A DNA stretch of 64,000 nt from Gillisia hiemivivida. GTDB taxonomy: Bacteria > Bacteroidota > Bacteroidia > Flavobacteriales > Flavobacteriaceae. The stretch is taken from the NCBI RefSeq assembly GCF_007997295.1, contig NZ_VORY01000008.1, positions 1 through 64,000 on the forward strand. Reading direction: 5' to 3'. Positions within the stretch are counted from its first letter, which is position 1; the number at the start of each line of letters is the position of its first letter. The translations under genes and the position numbers were made by a program. Shown here piece after piece: positions 53,428 to 62,809 of the stretch. The notes beneath the pieces are model-generated. The model worked only from the letters and a program-made list of their open reading frames with translations. It ran no database searches and was not told the DNA's origin.

Positions 53428-53955
53428 TTAGTCTAAATAAAGATCTATAAGACCTTCTGGAGTTTTAACAAAAATGATCTTATTCTTTTTGTCTAGTTTT
53501 TCTATGAATTCATCATTCAAGGGGATGAGTACTTGTTTACCATCCTTATCTATCTCAAACAATGATTGTGCGGTGCTATCATTTATAGCAGTGATCTTTC
53601 CAACGGTACCATAATTCACATCTTCTACAGTGAAACCTATGATCTCGTGGAAATAGAATTTGTCGCCATCTAATTCTGGAAGTTTATTAAGCGGAAGATA
53701 TACAGCACATTTCATAATATCTTCTGCACCCTCTTCCGTATCTACGTCTTCAAATTTTACACGAAGTAAAGTACTTCGGTGAAGTCCGCTTCTTTCAATA
53801 AAAAATGGAACCAAGTTTTCGTTGTATTCAACGAAAACCGATTCCATTCCTGTGTATTCTTCAGGTTCATCGGTATCAAGTTTAATTAATACCTCGCCTT
53901 TAAAACTGAATTTACTAACGATCTTTCCTAAATAGAAACATTCTTCTTTAAGCAT
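53428..53955 (-). CDS. rimM: Ribosome maturation factor RimM
   Basis: A 175-residue protein needed for 30S subunit assembly near S19. The N-terminal barrel has FYLGKIVSKFSFKGEVLIKL (residues 7-26), and the PRC-barrel begins near residue 95 with FYFHEIIGFTVEDVNYGTVG and the following LFEIDKDGKQVLIPLNDEFI. Size is normal. It lies 12 bp after rpsP, the conserved bacterial pairing. Confidence 0.95.
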   Translation of the reverse strand: MLKEECFYLGKIVSKFSFKGEVLIKLDTDEPEEYTGMESVFVEYNENLVPFFIERSGLHRSTLLRVKFEDVDTEEGAEDIMKCAVYLPLNKLPELDGDKFYFHEIIGFTVEDVNYGTVGKITAINDSTAQSLFEIDKDGKQVLIPLNDEFIEKLDKKNKIIFVKTPEGLIDLYLD

Positions 53956-53967
53956 CGCTATTTAATT

Positions 53968-54570
53968 TTAGGCGTCTTTTTTCTCTTGTGCTTTTGCTTC
54001 TTCAGCAGTTTTGGAATCTACATCTTTTTCAGCCTGCGCTTCCAATTCTGCATTTTCACTTTCACCTTCAGCTTTTTCAGCCTCATTTACTTCTTCAGAA
54101 GCTTCTGTGGCTGCAGTTTCAGCCTCAGCTGATGCTGCCATACGTTTAGCATTCACTTCTTTTTCAGCATCTAGAGCTTTATTCTTAGCATCTTCTTGTG
54201 CTTTTGTTAAAGACTCTTCCTTAGAAGAAACAGATCCTTCTTTTTCATCTAACCAAGTTTTGAATTTCTCCTCAGCTTGTTCTTCAGTTAAAGCTCCTTT
54301 TCTAACACCACCAGCAAGGTGAGTTTTAAGAAGGGCACCTTTGTAAGAAAGAATTGCACGAGCCGTATCTGTTGGTTGTGCACCATTTTGTAGCCATTTT
54401 ACAGCACCATCTACATCTAACTCAATAGTTGCAGGGTTTGTATTTGGATTGTAGATACCAATTTTCTCAAGGTATTTTCCATCTCTTTTTGCACGGGTAT
54501 CCGCAGCAATAATCCAGTAAAATGGTTTCCCTTTTTTACCGTGTCTTTGTAATCTTATTTTTACAGGCAT
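53968..54570 (-). CDS. rpsP: 30S ribosomal protein S16 with long acidic C-terminal tail
   Basis: 200 residues. Residues 1-80 are normal S16 ([50 protein letters not shown]). Most bacterial S16 proteins are about 80-90 residues; here residues 110-200 form an Ala/Glu/Lys-rich tail ([20 protein letters not shown], then a run of Glu-Ala blocks) predicted to be helical or disordered. Extended S16 tails are known in Bacteroidota. First gene of the rpsP-rimM-trmN6 unit, with TATCTTTG on the minus strand at 54625-54618 as promoter element. Confidence 0.95.
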   Translation of the reverse strand: MPVKIRLQRHGKKGKPFYWIIAADTRAKRDGKYLEKIGIYNPNTNPATIELDVDGAVKWLQNGAQPTDTARAILSYKGALLKTHLAGGVRKGALTEEQAEEKFKTWLDEKEGSVSSKEESLTKAQEDAKNKALDAEKEVNAKRMAASAEAETAATEASEEVNEAEKAEGESENAELEAQAEKDVDSKTAEEAKAQEKKDA

Positions 54571-54888
54571 ATTAAATTAATTAGTGAGGTTCACGACCTC
54601 TATTATTAATAAGTCTGCAAAGATACTATATTATTTGTTTTTCTGAACATAATTCAGCAACACAATTTTAATAAAATCGCCTTGCTCATTTAGGCAAAAT
54701 CATTTAATTAAAAAGGACGTTGGACAAAGTAGTTTAGCTAATAATTAAGAATTTTTCTCCATTACTGAGACGCCTTGTTAAAAGCAGTTAAACTATGCCA
54801 AAGCCTGTTAAAGAGCTTGAAGTGAGCTCTTTTATCTTGTATTTTTATACCGTTGGAAATAAATTTACTAATCAAAAAAAAATATAAT
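54571..54888. other. Intergenic region between rpsP and the first DUF2383 gene
   Basis: No gene. It holds the rpsP -7 element, a weak hairpin (AAAGAGCT at 54810-54817 with its complement) and a 7-of-8 -7 element TACCGTTG at 54848-54855 for the DUF2383 gene. Confidence 0.5.
54618..54625 (-). promoter_or_regulatory. -7 element of the rpsP operon
   Basis: The minus strand reads TATCTTTG, an exact TANNTTTG match, 47 bp before the rpsP start. Confidence 0.5.
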
Positions 54889-55335
54889 ATGGAGTATTCT
54901 GAAGATTTAGCAAAAAAATTAAACGAGTTGTTGGAGAAAAATTATGATGCAGAGAAAGGTTTCAAGTTCGCTGCTGAGAAAGTGAAGAATCCCCAACTTC
55001 AGTCTTTTTTTAGTGAAAGAGCAAAAGAGAGATATGATTTTGGACATGAATTAAAGTCTGAGATCAGAAATTTTGGAGAGGCTCCAGAAAAAGGATCTAG
55101 TTTGGCAGGTGATGCTCACCGCACTTGGATGAATTTAAAAACCAGTCTTTCTTCAGATAAAAAAGAAGCGGTTTTGGAAGAGGCCGTACGAGGTGAAAAA
55201 GCAGCTATAGAGGAATATAATGATATTTTAAAAGACACAAACCTTCCTGCATCTACTGGAAGTATTCTAACGAAGCAAAGAGATTCTATTACTGCATCTT
55301 TAAATAAATTGAAGTCTATGGAAAATAAGCGGTAG
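54889..55335 (+). CDS. DUF2383 (PA2169 family) four-helix-bundle protein, copy 1
   Basis: 148 residues from ATG 54889. A TTG at 54853 extends the frame but overlaps a promoter-like element. The protein is four long amphipathic helices with repeated Glu and His: LNELLEKNYDAEKGFKFAAE, SFFSERAKERYDFGHELKSE, and LEEAVRGEKAAIEEYNDIL near residue 103. The fold is ferritin-like, and the ExxxH-type positions could bind metal, but no function is established for the family. A strong terminator follows, and a paralogue lies 286 bp downstream. Confidence 0.85.
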   Translation: MEYSEDLAKKLNELLEKNYDAEKGFKFAAEKVKNPQLQSFFSERAKERYDFGHELKSEIRNFGEAPEKGSSLAGDAHRTWMNLKTSLSSDKKEAVLEEAVRGEKAAIEEYNDILKDTNLPASTGSILTKQRDSITASLNKLKSMENKR

Positions 55336-55370
55336 AAAACTTAATTTCATAGAATAATAAAAAATATTTC

Positions 55371-55414
55371 CTCCCGGGGTATGCTTCAATGAGCATATTC
55401 CGGGAGTTTTTTTT
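55371..55414 (+). terminator. Terminator of DUF2383 copy 1
   Basis: A long GC-rich stem (CTCCCGG-GGTATGCT with AGCATATTCCGGGAG) followed by eight Ts. Confidence 0.9.
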
Positions 55415-55621
55415 ATAAAAACGTTTTAAATTATAATAGCTATACTTCTAAACTCAAACATTTTAAGTCTATATATAACATAAGTGTTAAATCCTATTAA
55501 ACTTATGTGAAAGATGTTAATATACTTGCTATTAGGGCCTTTAAGCCTTATACTATATATAGATGCGAGACAATACACATCTTAAAAGAATTTATTGAAA
55601 TTTAAAATGAAGATAGATATT

Positions 55622-56071
55622 ATGAAGAATTTTGAAAAAATTTCAAACAAGTTAAATGAATTATTAATCAAGAATTACGATGCCGAACAAGGTTATATCA
55701 AGGCAATGCATAATGTAGAGAATGATAGCTTAAAATCATTTTTTACAGAACGCTCGGAAGATAGAGGTAGATTTGCTAGCCAGATAAGAACTCAGATTCT
55801 AAGGTTCGGTGAAACTCCAAAAGAATCAGGTAGTTTTACTGGAACAATGCATAGAAACTGGATGGAATTTAAAACTTTATTCACTTCAAATGATGAAAAA
55901 GTTATTTTGGAAGAAATACTTAGAGGTGAAAAGGCCAGTTTAGAGGACTACAATGAGATAATCTCTGAAACAGACATCCCAGAAAATATAAAGACTGTTT
56001 TGGTTTCTCATAGAAATTCAATTAAGAACGTTATTAATAATGTTCCAAAATTAGAACAAGCAGTAGCATAG
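55622..56071 (+). CDS. DUF2383 (PA2169 family) four-helix-bundle protein, copy 2
   Basis: 149 residues from ATG 55622, chosen over ATG 55607 because it gives the same N-terminal length as copy 1 (KLNELLIKNYDAEQG against KLNELLEKNYDAEKG). Shared blocks: SFFTERSEDRGRFASQIRTQ, RFGETPKESGSFTGTMHRNW and ILRGEKASLEDYNEI. It has a serine-rich second helix and lacks some of the acidic residues of copy 1. Tandem copies with separate terminators suggest separately controlled stress proteins; this is inference. Confidence 0.84.
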   Translation: MKNFEKISNKLNELLIKNYDAEQGYIKAMHNVENDSLKSFFTERSEDRGRFASQIRTQILRFGETPKESGSFTGTMHRNWMEFKTLFTSNDEKVILEEILRGEKASLEDYNEIISETDIPENIKTVLVSHRNSIKNVINNVPKLEQAVA

Positions 56072-56094
56072 AAAATTGCTTGATAAATATTAAG

Positions 56095-56121
56095 ACGCAA
56101 CCTTAGGGTTGCGTTTTTTTT
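56095..56121 (+). terminator. Terminator of DUF2383 copy 2
   Basis: A perfect 8-bp stem (ACGCAACC and complement, 4-base loop) followed by eight Ts. Confidence 0.9.
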
Positions 56122-56250
56122 GTTTAAAATGTTTATAACTTTCGTTTTTAAAAAGGGTGAATAATCTGTAATTTTAGTGCTTCTTTCTATTAGAAGTCCC
56201 TTTTCTTTGCAAATGCATTTGCGAAGTTTTAACAGCATTAAAATTAATAC

Positions 56251-59200
56251 ATGTATTTAATTTTCGATACCGAAACTACTGGATTACCAAAAAAATGGGA
56301 TGCCCCATTAACAGATTTCGACAATTGGCCTCGCTGTATTCAGATAGCTTGGCAATTACACGACGAGATGGGTAATTTGGTGGAGCATCAGGATTACTTG
56401 GTGCAGCCAGAAGGCTTCAACATTCCTTTTGATGCAGAAAAAATACATGGGATTTCTACTGAACTGGCACAGCAAGATGGTTTGCCTCTTCAGGAAGTAT
56501 TAGAAAAATTTAAGGCAGCTTTACAAAGATCGAAATTTATTGTGGGGCAAAATGTTGGCTTCGACCTTAATATCATGGGTGCCGAGTTTTTAAGAGAAGG
56601 ATTGGAGAATCCGATGGAGGCACTTCCAGTCTTAGATACTTGTACAGAAAAAACGGCAGAATTATGTAAACTTGCCGGTGGTAGATATGGTAGATTTAAA
56701 CTTCCAACACTTACAGAGTTACATCAGGAATTATTTGATCAGCCTTTTTCTGAAGCGCACAATGCTACAGCCGATGTAGAAGCGACTACGCGTTGTTTTC
56801 TAGAATTAATACGAAGAGAGAATTTTACGAAAGAACAGCTTCAGGTCTCTGAAGACTATTTCGAAAATTATAAAGAAGAGAACCCTGAGCCATTAAAGCT
56901 TATAGGTTTAAAACATATCAACCTTAAAAAGGCTTCGGCTAAAATAAGGGAAGAGCTTCAGAAGCTTGAAAAAGTGGATGAGGTTAGTACCGAGGAGATT
57001 GAGGAAAACCTCGAGAAACTTGATGAAGTGCGTTTTTCACATCTTCATAATCACTCTCAATTTTCAATATTACAATCTACTATTAGTATTCCAAATCTAA
57101 TAGAAGCTGCCACCAAGGAGAGTATGCCGGCTGTTGCACTTACAGATCATGGAAATATGATGGGAGCTTTCCATTTTGTAAAAGAAGTTGGGAACTATAA
57201 TAAATCTATAAAATCTCTAAATGCAGCTTCCTTAGAAAAAGGAGAACCGGCAACTGGAAAAGAATTAAAAGCCATCATTGGTTGCGAATTCTTTGTATGT
57301 GAAGATCATTTAGATAAAACAAGAAAGGATAATGGATATCAGATAGTGATCCTTGCCAAGAACAAGAATGGGTATCATAATCTGGCTAAAATGGCTTCTA
57401 TCGCCTATGTAAATGGGTTTTATTATTTACCTAGAATAGATAGAAAAGTTATAGAACAATACAAAGAAGACCTTATTGTATTAACTGGAAACCTGTATGG
57501 GGAAGTTCCTGGAAAGATCCTTAATGTTGGAGAAAACCAAGCGGAGGAAGCTTTGCTCTGGTGGAAAGAAACTTTTGGAGAAGACCTTTATATAGAACTG
57601 ATGCGTCATGATCTCGAGGAGGAAAATCGGGTGAATGATGTATTGATAAAATTAGCAAAGAAGCATCAGGTAAAAACTGTTGCAACAAATAACACGTATT
57701 ACTGCGCAAAGGAAGATGCCAATGCTCACGATATTTTATTGTGTGTTAAAGAGGGAGAAAAACAGGCTACTCCAATAGGGAGAGGACGCGGATATAGATA
57801 TGGATTGCCAAATAACGAGTTCTATTTCAAGTCCGATTCTGAAATGAAAAGCTTGTTCAAGGATCTTCCTGAAGCTATTTCCAATATTCAGGAAGTGGTA
57901 GATAAAATTGAACCTTTTGAACTTGCCAGAGATGTGCTCTTACCAGCTTTCGATATTCCCGAAGAGTTTTTGAACCCAGAAGATGTGGATGACGGCGGGA
58001 AGCGTGGAGAAAATGCCTATTTAAAACATCTAACTTATGTAGGGGCTAAGGAGCGTTATGGAGATCTTTCAGAAGATATAAAAACAAGATTAGACTTTGA
58101 ACTCTCGGTAATTCAAAACACAGGGTATCCTGGATATTTTTTAATTACTGAAGATTTTATACGGGCAGCGCGAGCAATGGATGTTTCGGTTGGGCCGGGT
58201 AGGGGATCTGCAGCGGGAAGTGCCGTTGCTTATTGTTTAAAGATTACCAATATAGACCCCATTAAGTACGATCTGCTTTTTGAGAGGTTTTTGAATCCGG
58301 ATCGTGTAAGTATGCCCGATATTGATATCGATTTTGATGATGAGGGTCGAAGCAGGGTAATGGATTATGTGATCAAGAAATATGGTTCCAATCAGGTGGC
58401 GCAAATTATTACCTATGGTACCATGGCTGCAAAGTCTTCTATTCGCGATACTGCCAGAGTTTTGGATCTGCCGCTGCATGAATCTGACAGAATTGCAAAA
58501 CTGATTCCTACCATGTCTAAATTGGGGAAGATCTTTGGAATGGATGCTAAGGAGCTTAAAAAATCTTTCCGAAGTGAAGATCTGGAAAAAGTTAACGAGC
58601 TGTTGAATATTGCAGATGGAGATGATCTACAAGCACAAACCTTAAATCAGGCGCGAATTTTAGAAGGCTCTGTTAGAAATACCGGTATCCATGCATGCGG
58701 GGTAATCATCACGCCAAGTGATATTACCAATTTTGTTCCGGTTGCCCTTGCAAAAGATTCAGATCTATATGTAACTCAGTTTGATAACTCGGTGGTAGAA
58801 AGTGCCGGATTATTAAAAATGGACTTCTTGGGGTTGAAGACCCTTACCTTAATAAAAGATACGGTTAAAATTGTAAAGGGAAGACATGATATAATCCTGG
58901 ATCCGGATGCTTTTCCGTTAGATGATGAAAAGACCTATGAATTGTTCCAGCGCGGAGAAACTGTAGGGATCTTTCAATATGAATCTCCGGGAATGCAAAA
59001 ACACATGAAGGATTTAAAGCCTACAGTGTTTGGAGATCTTATTGCGATGAATGCGCTATATAGACCTGGACCAATGGAATATATTCCGAGTTTCATTGCT
59101 AGAAAACATGGGAATGAGGAAATAGCTTATGACCTTCCGGGTATGGATGAATACCTTAAGGAAACCTACGGAATTACAGTATACCAAGAGCAGGTGATGC

Positions 59201-60639
59201 TGCTTTCTCAAAAACTTGCTGGATTTACCAAAGGTGAAGCCGATGTTTTAAGGAAAGCGATGGGTAAAAAGATATTTGCTTTACTGGAGCAATTGAAGCC
59301 GAAATTTCTAGATGGTGGAGAAGCTAAAGGGCATCCAAGAGAGGTTTTAGAAAAAGTATGGAAAGATTGGGAAGCCTTCGCGGCCTATGCCTTTAACAAA
59401 TCTCACTCTACCTGTTATGCGTGGATCGCTTATCAAACTGCTTATTTAAAAGCGCATTATCCTGCAGAATATATGGCTGCGGTATTGTCTAATAACATGA
59501 GCGATATCAAGCAGGTTACTTTCTTTATGGAAGAATGTAAACGAATGAAGCTTAATGTACTTGGGCCAGATGTAAATGAATCCTTTTATAAATTCTCTGT
59601 AAATAAGGAGAACGCCGTCCGATTTGGAATGGGTGCTGTGAAAGGAGTTGGTTCTGGAGCGGTTGCAACTATTGTAGAAAGTCGGAAAACCGAGAAAGGA
59701 CCCTATAAGTCTATTTTCGATATGGCGAAGCGTTTAGATCTTCGAGCTGCAAATAAAAAAGCCTTGGAAAATTTGGCTTTAGCGGGAGGTTTTGATGGCT
59801 TCGGAAATCATAGAGCACAGTATTTTTATGATGAAGGTGATGGGATCACCTTTTTAGAAAAAGTGATTAAATATGCAGTGAAATTTCAGGAGAATGAAAA
59901 CTCTTCGCAGGTAAGTTTATTTGGAGAAGCCAGTGATGTGCAGATTCCGGAACCTGTGGTGCCACCGTGTGAAGAATGGGGAGGCATAGGAAAGTTGAAA
60001 AGAGAGAAGGAAGTAGTGGGGATCTATATATCTGGACATCCCTTAGACGATTTTAAAGCTGAAATTCATTATTTCTGTAATTCTAAGGTTTCCGACTTTA
60101 GGGAGCAGGAGAAATATGTAAACAGTGAGCTTTCTTTTGGAGGGGTGATCTCTGAGGTGCAACATAGAACTTCAAAAATGGGGAAAGGTTGGGCTGCATT
60201 TTCCATAGAAGATTACTGGGATTCTTATGAATTCAGAATATTCGGAGAAGAGTATTTAAAATATCAGCATTTTTTGGTGCCTAACGCATTTGTGTACATC
60301 AAAGCATTTGTGAAAGAAGGATGGACCAATAAGGAGACAGGTAGTAAAGGGGAGCCTAGAATTCAGTTCAATAACTTTCAGCTGTTGCATGATATTATGG
60401 ATATTTATGCAAGAAAACTTACTATTCAGCTGGATATAAATGAATTGAAAGAAGAGAATATAGATTCCTTAAAAGATATTTTCAGGACTCATAAGGGAGA
60501 TCACAATTTGCATTTTATAATTTATGAAATGAAAGAGCTTATAAAACTGAATTTGACAAGCAGAAAGCAAAAAGTGAAGATCTCACAAGAGTTATTGAAT
60601 GCTTTGGAAGAGGAACACGTGAAATATAAGTTGAATTAA
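56251..60639 (+). CDS. dnaE: DNA polymerase III alpha subunit with fused N-terminal proofreading exonuclease
   Basis: 1462 residues, about 300 longer than E. coli DnaE. Residues 1-190 are a DnaQ-like DEDDh exonuclease: IFDTETTGLP (Asp6, Glu8), GQNVGFDLNIMGAEF near 100, and HNATADVEAT near 170. From about 260 the PHP domain follows (HLHNHSQFSILQ, LTDHGNMMGAFHF), then the polymerase core with GPGRGSAAGSAVAYCL and the catalytic PDIDIDFDDEGR near 688, helix-hairpin-helix, and a C-terminal OB fold. It is the replicative polymerase; the fusion puts the proofreading activity on the same chain. Single-gene unit. Confidence 0.96.
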   Translation: MYLIFDTETTGLPKKWDAPLTDFDNWPRCIQIAWQLHDEMGNLVEHQDYLVQPEGFNIPFDAEKIHGISTELAQQDGLPLQEVLEKFKAALQRSKFIVGQNVGFDLNIMGAEFLREGLENPMEALPVLDTCTEKTAELCKLAGGRYGRFKLPTLTELHQELFDQPFSEAHNATADVEATTRCFLELIRRENFTKEQLQVSEDYFENYKEENPEPLKLIGLKHINLKKASAKIREELQKLEKVDEVSTEEIEENLEKLDEVRFSHLHNHSQFSILQSTISIPNLIEAATKESMPAVALTDHGNMMGAFHFVKEVGNYNKSIKSLNAASLEKGEPATGKELKAIIGCEFFVCEDHLDKTRKDNGYQIVILAKNKNGYHNLAKMASIAYVNGFYYLPRIDRKVIEQYKEDLIVLTGNLYGEVPGKILNVGENQAEEALLWWKETFGEDLYIELMRHDLEEENRVNDVLIKLAKKHQVKTVATNNTYYCAKEDANAHDILLCVKEGEKQATPIGRGRGYRYGLPNNEFYFKSDSEMKSLFKDLPEAISNIQEVVDKIEPFELARDVLLPAFDIPEEFLNPEDVDDGGKRGENAYLKHLTYVGAKERYGDLSEDIKTRLDFELSVIQNTGYPGYFLITEDFIRAARAMDVSVGPGRGSAAGSAVAYCLKITNIDPIKYDLLFERFLNPDRVSMPDIDIDFDDEGRSRVMDYVIKKYGSNQVAQIITYGTMAAKSSIRDTARVLDLPLHESDRIAKLIPTMSKLGKIFGMDAKELKKSFRSEDLEKVNELLNIADGDDLQAQTLNQARILEGSVRNTGIHACGVIITPSDITNFVPVALAKDSDLYVTQFDNSVVESAGLLKMDFLGLKTLTLIKDTVKIVKGRHDIILDPDAFPLDDEKTYELFQRGETVGIFQYESPGMQKHMKDLKPTVFGDLIAMNALYRPGPMEYIPSFIARKHGNEEIAYDLPGMDEYLKETYGITVYQEQVMLLSQKLAGFTKGEADVLRKAMGKKIFALLEQLKPKFLDGGEAKGHPREVLEKVWKDWEAFAAYAFNKSHSTCYAWIAYQTAYLKAHYPAEYMAAVLSNNMSDIKQVTFFMEECKRMKLNVLGPDVNESFYKFSVNKENAVRFGMGAVKGVGSGAVATIVESRKTEKGPYKSIFDMAKRLDLRAANKKALENLALAGGFDGFGNHRAQYFYDEGDGITFLEKVIKYAVKFQENENSSQVSLFGEASDVQIPEPVVPPCEEWGGIGKLKREKEVVGIYISGHPLDDFKAEIHYFCNSKVSDFREQEKYVNSELSFGGVISEVQHRTSKMGKGWAAFSIEDYWDSYEFRIFGEEYLKYQHFLVPNAFVYIKAFVKEGWTNKETGSKGEPRIQFNNFQLLHDIMDIYARKLTIQLDINELKEENIDSLKDIFRTHKGDHNLHFIIYEMKELIKLNLTSRKQKVKISQELLNALEEEHVKYKLN

Positions 60640-60932
60640 AAGCATTGCTTTTTTTTTAGACACTCATCCCTTCCTAAATCCTCCCTAAAGGGAGGACTTT
60701 AATACAAAGAGCTTAGCAAACAGTTTTTGTTAATTTATCGAAGCTTAAATAATAAGAAAATATTCACCATCCCCAAAGGAGAGGACTTTATACAAAATAT
60801 AATGATAAGCATAGGTAAAACAGTAGATATATAAGACCATTTGATATATGAATAGCCAAATCCAATACTAGCGCTGTAAGTTTTGCTGAAATAATTGACT
60901 ATTTTTACATATTAATTGAAATAAAAAAAATT
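60640..60932. other. Intergenic region between dnaE and trxA
   Basis: No gene. Contains two related G/A-rich and C/T-rich snippets (CCTCCCTAAAGGGAGGAC near 60682 and CCCCAAAGGAGAGGAC near 60773), probably remains of a degraded palindromic repeat. Confidence 0.4.
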
Positions 60933-61250
60933 ATGGCTTTAGAGATAACAGATGCTAATTTTGAAGAAACAGTATTAAAAAGTGAGAAACCAGTAATGGT
61001 TGATTTCTGGGCAGCTTGGTGTGGACCATGTAGAATGGTTGGACCAATCATAGAAGACATCAGTAAAGATTACGACGGGAAAGCTGTTGTAGGGAAACTA
61101 GATGTAGATGCTAACCAGGAATTCGCTGCTAAATATGGAGTGAGAAATATTCCAACAGTGCTTATTTTCAAAGGCGGAGAAGTAGTTGGACGTCAAGTTG
61201 GAGTTGCTCCAAAAACCACCTATGCTGAAGCATTAGATGCTCTTTTATAG
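60933..61250 (+). CDS. trxA: Thioredoxin
   Basis: A 105-residue cytosolic thioredoxin. Active site WCGPC in VDFWAAWCGPCRMVGPIIED (residues 25-44), the buried Asp in the preceding strand, and the cis-proline loop RNIPTVLIFKGGE near 72. It reduces protein disulfides at the expense of thioredoxin reductase. Monocistronic with a perfect palindromic terminator. Confidence 0.97.
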   Translation: MALEITDANFEETVLKSEKPVMVDFWAAWCGPCRMVGPIIEDISKDYDGKAVVGKLDVDANQEFAAKYGVRNIPTVLIFKGGEVVGRQVGVAPKTTYAEALDALL

Positions 61251-61272
61251 AGAACTTCAAATTTTAAGATAT

Positions 61273-61307
61273 AAGCCTCGCTAAATTTAAATTTAGCGAG
61301 GCTTTTT
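61273..61307 (+). terminator. Terminator of trxA
   Basis: A perfect 32-bp palindrome (half-site AAGCCTCGCTAAATTT) ending in a run of Ts, 22 bp after the stop. Confidence 0.9.
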
Positions 61308-61482
61308 TATTCTTCCTTATTTAAGGGTTTCTTCCCTGTCTCGATATTTATCTGAATGCCTCGAATTTTAAAATTATCTTCCTACCAATCATTGGGACAT
61401 ACCTCTTGAACTTGCCCCAAGCTTCTGGAACGCAAAAAAAATTATATTCCGTACCTTTCTCAGGTAATTTTAGATTTAAAAA

Positions 61483-62412
61483 ATGTTAGAACAGGAAGTC
61501 CATAAATCGGGTGGTTTCATCAACTTAGATTTATTAGCCAGGCAGGTGGTAGAAGGTTTTATTTCTGGGATCCATAAAAGTCCGTTTCATGGATTCTCTG
61601 CAGAATTTGCCGAACATAAGATCTATAACAATGGAGAAAGTACAAAGCATATAGATTGGAAGCTTTATGCAAAAACCGATAAGTTGTATACAAAGCGGTA
61701 TGAAGAAGAAACCAATTTGAGGTGTCATTTGATTATAGACAACTCTTCTTCTATGCATTTTCCTATTATGAAAACCTTCAATAGGGTCTCTTTGAATAAA
61801 ATTGCTTTTTCTGCTCTAGCAGCAGCTTCGCTAATGCAAATTTTAAAGCGTCAGAGAGACGCTGTTGGTTTAAGTGTGTATAGTGACAAATATGAATTTT
61901 ATGCGCCAGAGAAGGGAAGTGAGCGCCATCATCATATGTTGTTGAATGAATTGGATAGGATGGTTGCCAGTCCAGTGAAAAATAGAACAACAGATAGTTA
62001 TACATATCTACACCAGATCGCTGAAAAATTAAAAAGAAGATCTTTAGTCTTCCTTTTTACAGATATGTTCCAAGAGGATAAAAAGGAGGAGGAATTATTT
62101 GAAGCACTAAAGCATCTTAAATATAATAAACACGAAGTGGTGCTTTTTCATGTCATTGATAAGAAAAAAGAGCTCAATTTCGACTTTGATAATACTCCAA
62201 AACGATTTACAGATGTAGAATCGGGTGTTCATTTGGATCTTTATGCTGAAAATTTCAAGGAATCTTATCAAAATTCAGTCGAAAAATACTTTAATATGCT
62301 CAAACTACAATGTGCGAAATACCGAATAAAGTACGTGCAGGCTGATATTGAGGAAAGTTTCGAAAAAATTTTAACCACCTATCTTATTGAGAGACAAAAA
62401 TTTGCGGGCTAA
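61483..62412 (+). CDS. DUF58 domain protein (von Willebrand A-like, MoxR-associated family)
   Basis: A 309-residue cytosolic protein. The DUF58 core is seen as GESTKHIDWKLYAKTDKLY near residue 51, followed by a vWA-like fold with the metal-site start IIDNSSSMHFP near 86 and FLFTDMF near 187. DUF58 proteins usually work with MoxR AAA ATPases and Bat proteins, possibly in stress or metal-centre assembly. No moxR gene is next to it in this window; it lies between trxA and tRNA-Asp. Confidence 0.85.
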   Translation: MLEQEVHKSGGFINLDLLARQVVEGFISGIHKSPFHGFSAEFAEHKIYNNGESTKHIDWKLYAKTDKLYTKRYEEETNLRCHLIIDNSSSMHFPIMKTFNRVSLNKIAFSALAAASLMQILKRQRDAVGLSVYSDKYEFYAPEKGSERHHHMLLNELDRMVASPVKNRTTDSYTYLHQIAEKLKRRSLVFLFTDMFQEDKKEEELFEALKHLKYNKHEVVLFHVIDKKKELNFDFDNTPKRFTDVESGVHLDLYAENFKESYQNSVEKYFNMLKLQCAKYRIKYVQADIEESFEKILTTYLIERQKFAG

Positions 62413-62447
62413 TGCAAAAATTAATCAAAAATTATTTTAAAAAACGT

Positions 62448-62477
62448 TTGTGGAATCTAAAAACAGGTGTATATTTG
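62448..62477 (+). promoter_or_regulatory. Promoter of tRNA-Asp
   Basis: TTG at 62448-62450 and TATATTTG at 62470-62477 with a 19-bp spacer, a textbook flavobacterial promoter 18 bp upstream of the tRNA. Confidence 0.7.
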
Positions 62478-62495
62478 CCATCGCAATAAAGCAAC

Positions 62496-62569
62496 GGTCT
62501 GGTAGTTCAGTTGGTTAGAATGCCTGCCTGTCACGCAGGAGGTCGCGAGTTCGAGTCTCGTCCAGACCG
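62496..62569 (+). tRNA. tRNA-Asp (anticodon GTC)
   Basis: 74 bases fold into a full cloverleaf: acceptor stem GGTCTGG with CCAGACC, D arm AGTTCAGTTGGTTAGAAT, anticodon loop CTGTCAC with GTC, T arm GCGAG-TTCGAGT-CTCGT, and discriminator G. The CCA end is not encoded. It is followed by a terminator and, 240 bp on, by an integrase, so its 3' end is a candidate attachment site. Confidence 0.97.
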
Positions 62570-62593
62570 CTTATTACACTTCAAAATAACACT

Positions 62594-62627
62594 AAAAGCC
62601 TCTAAATCAACGATTTAGAGGCTTTTT
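62594..62627 (+). terminator. Terminator of tRNA-Asp
   Basis: A 15-bp perfect stem (AAAAGCCTCTAAATC and complement, 3-base loop) ending in six Ts, 24 bp after the tRNA. Confidence 0.9.
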
Positions 62628-62809
62628 TAATTCAATTAATCTCATTTGATAGCAAATAAACCTAAGTAATTGGTGCTCAATTCGGTGCATATTTTTTGAT
62701 GAAAAAATATGCACCGCGAAGCTCCTAACGTACTGTTAATAAATGTTTTACGAGGATTTTTTAATGCATTAATTTCTTACCTTCCGATGTATAATTTAAA
62801 TATGCACCG

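Noticed and set aside
62570-62809. Direct repeat of the tRNA-Asp 3' end (attachment site) before the integrase
   Set aside because: I see no second copy of the tRNA end here or in the rest of the window; the other attachment site would lie to the right.
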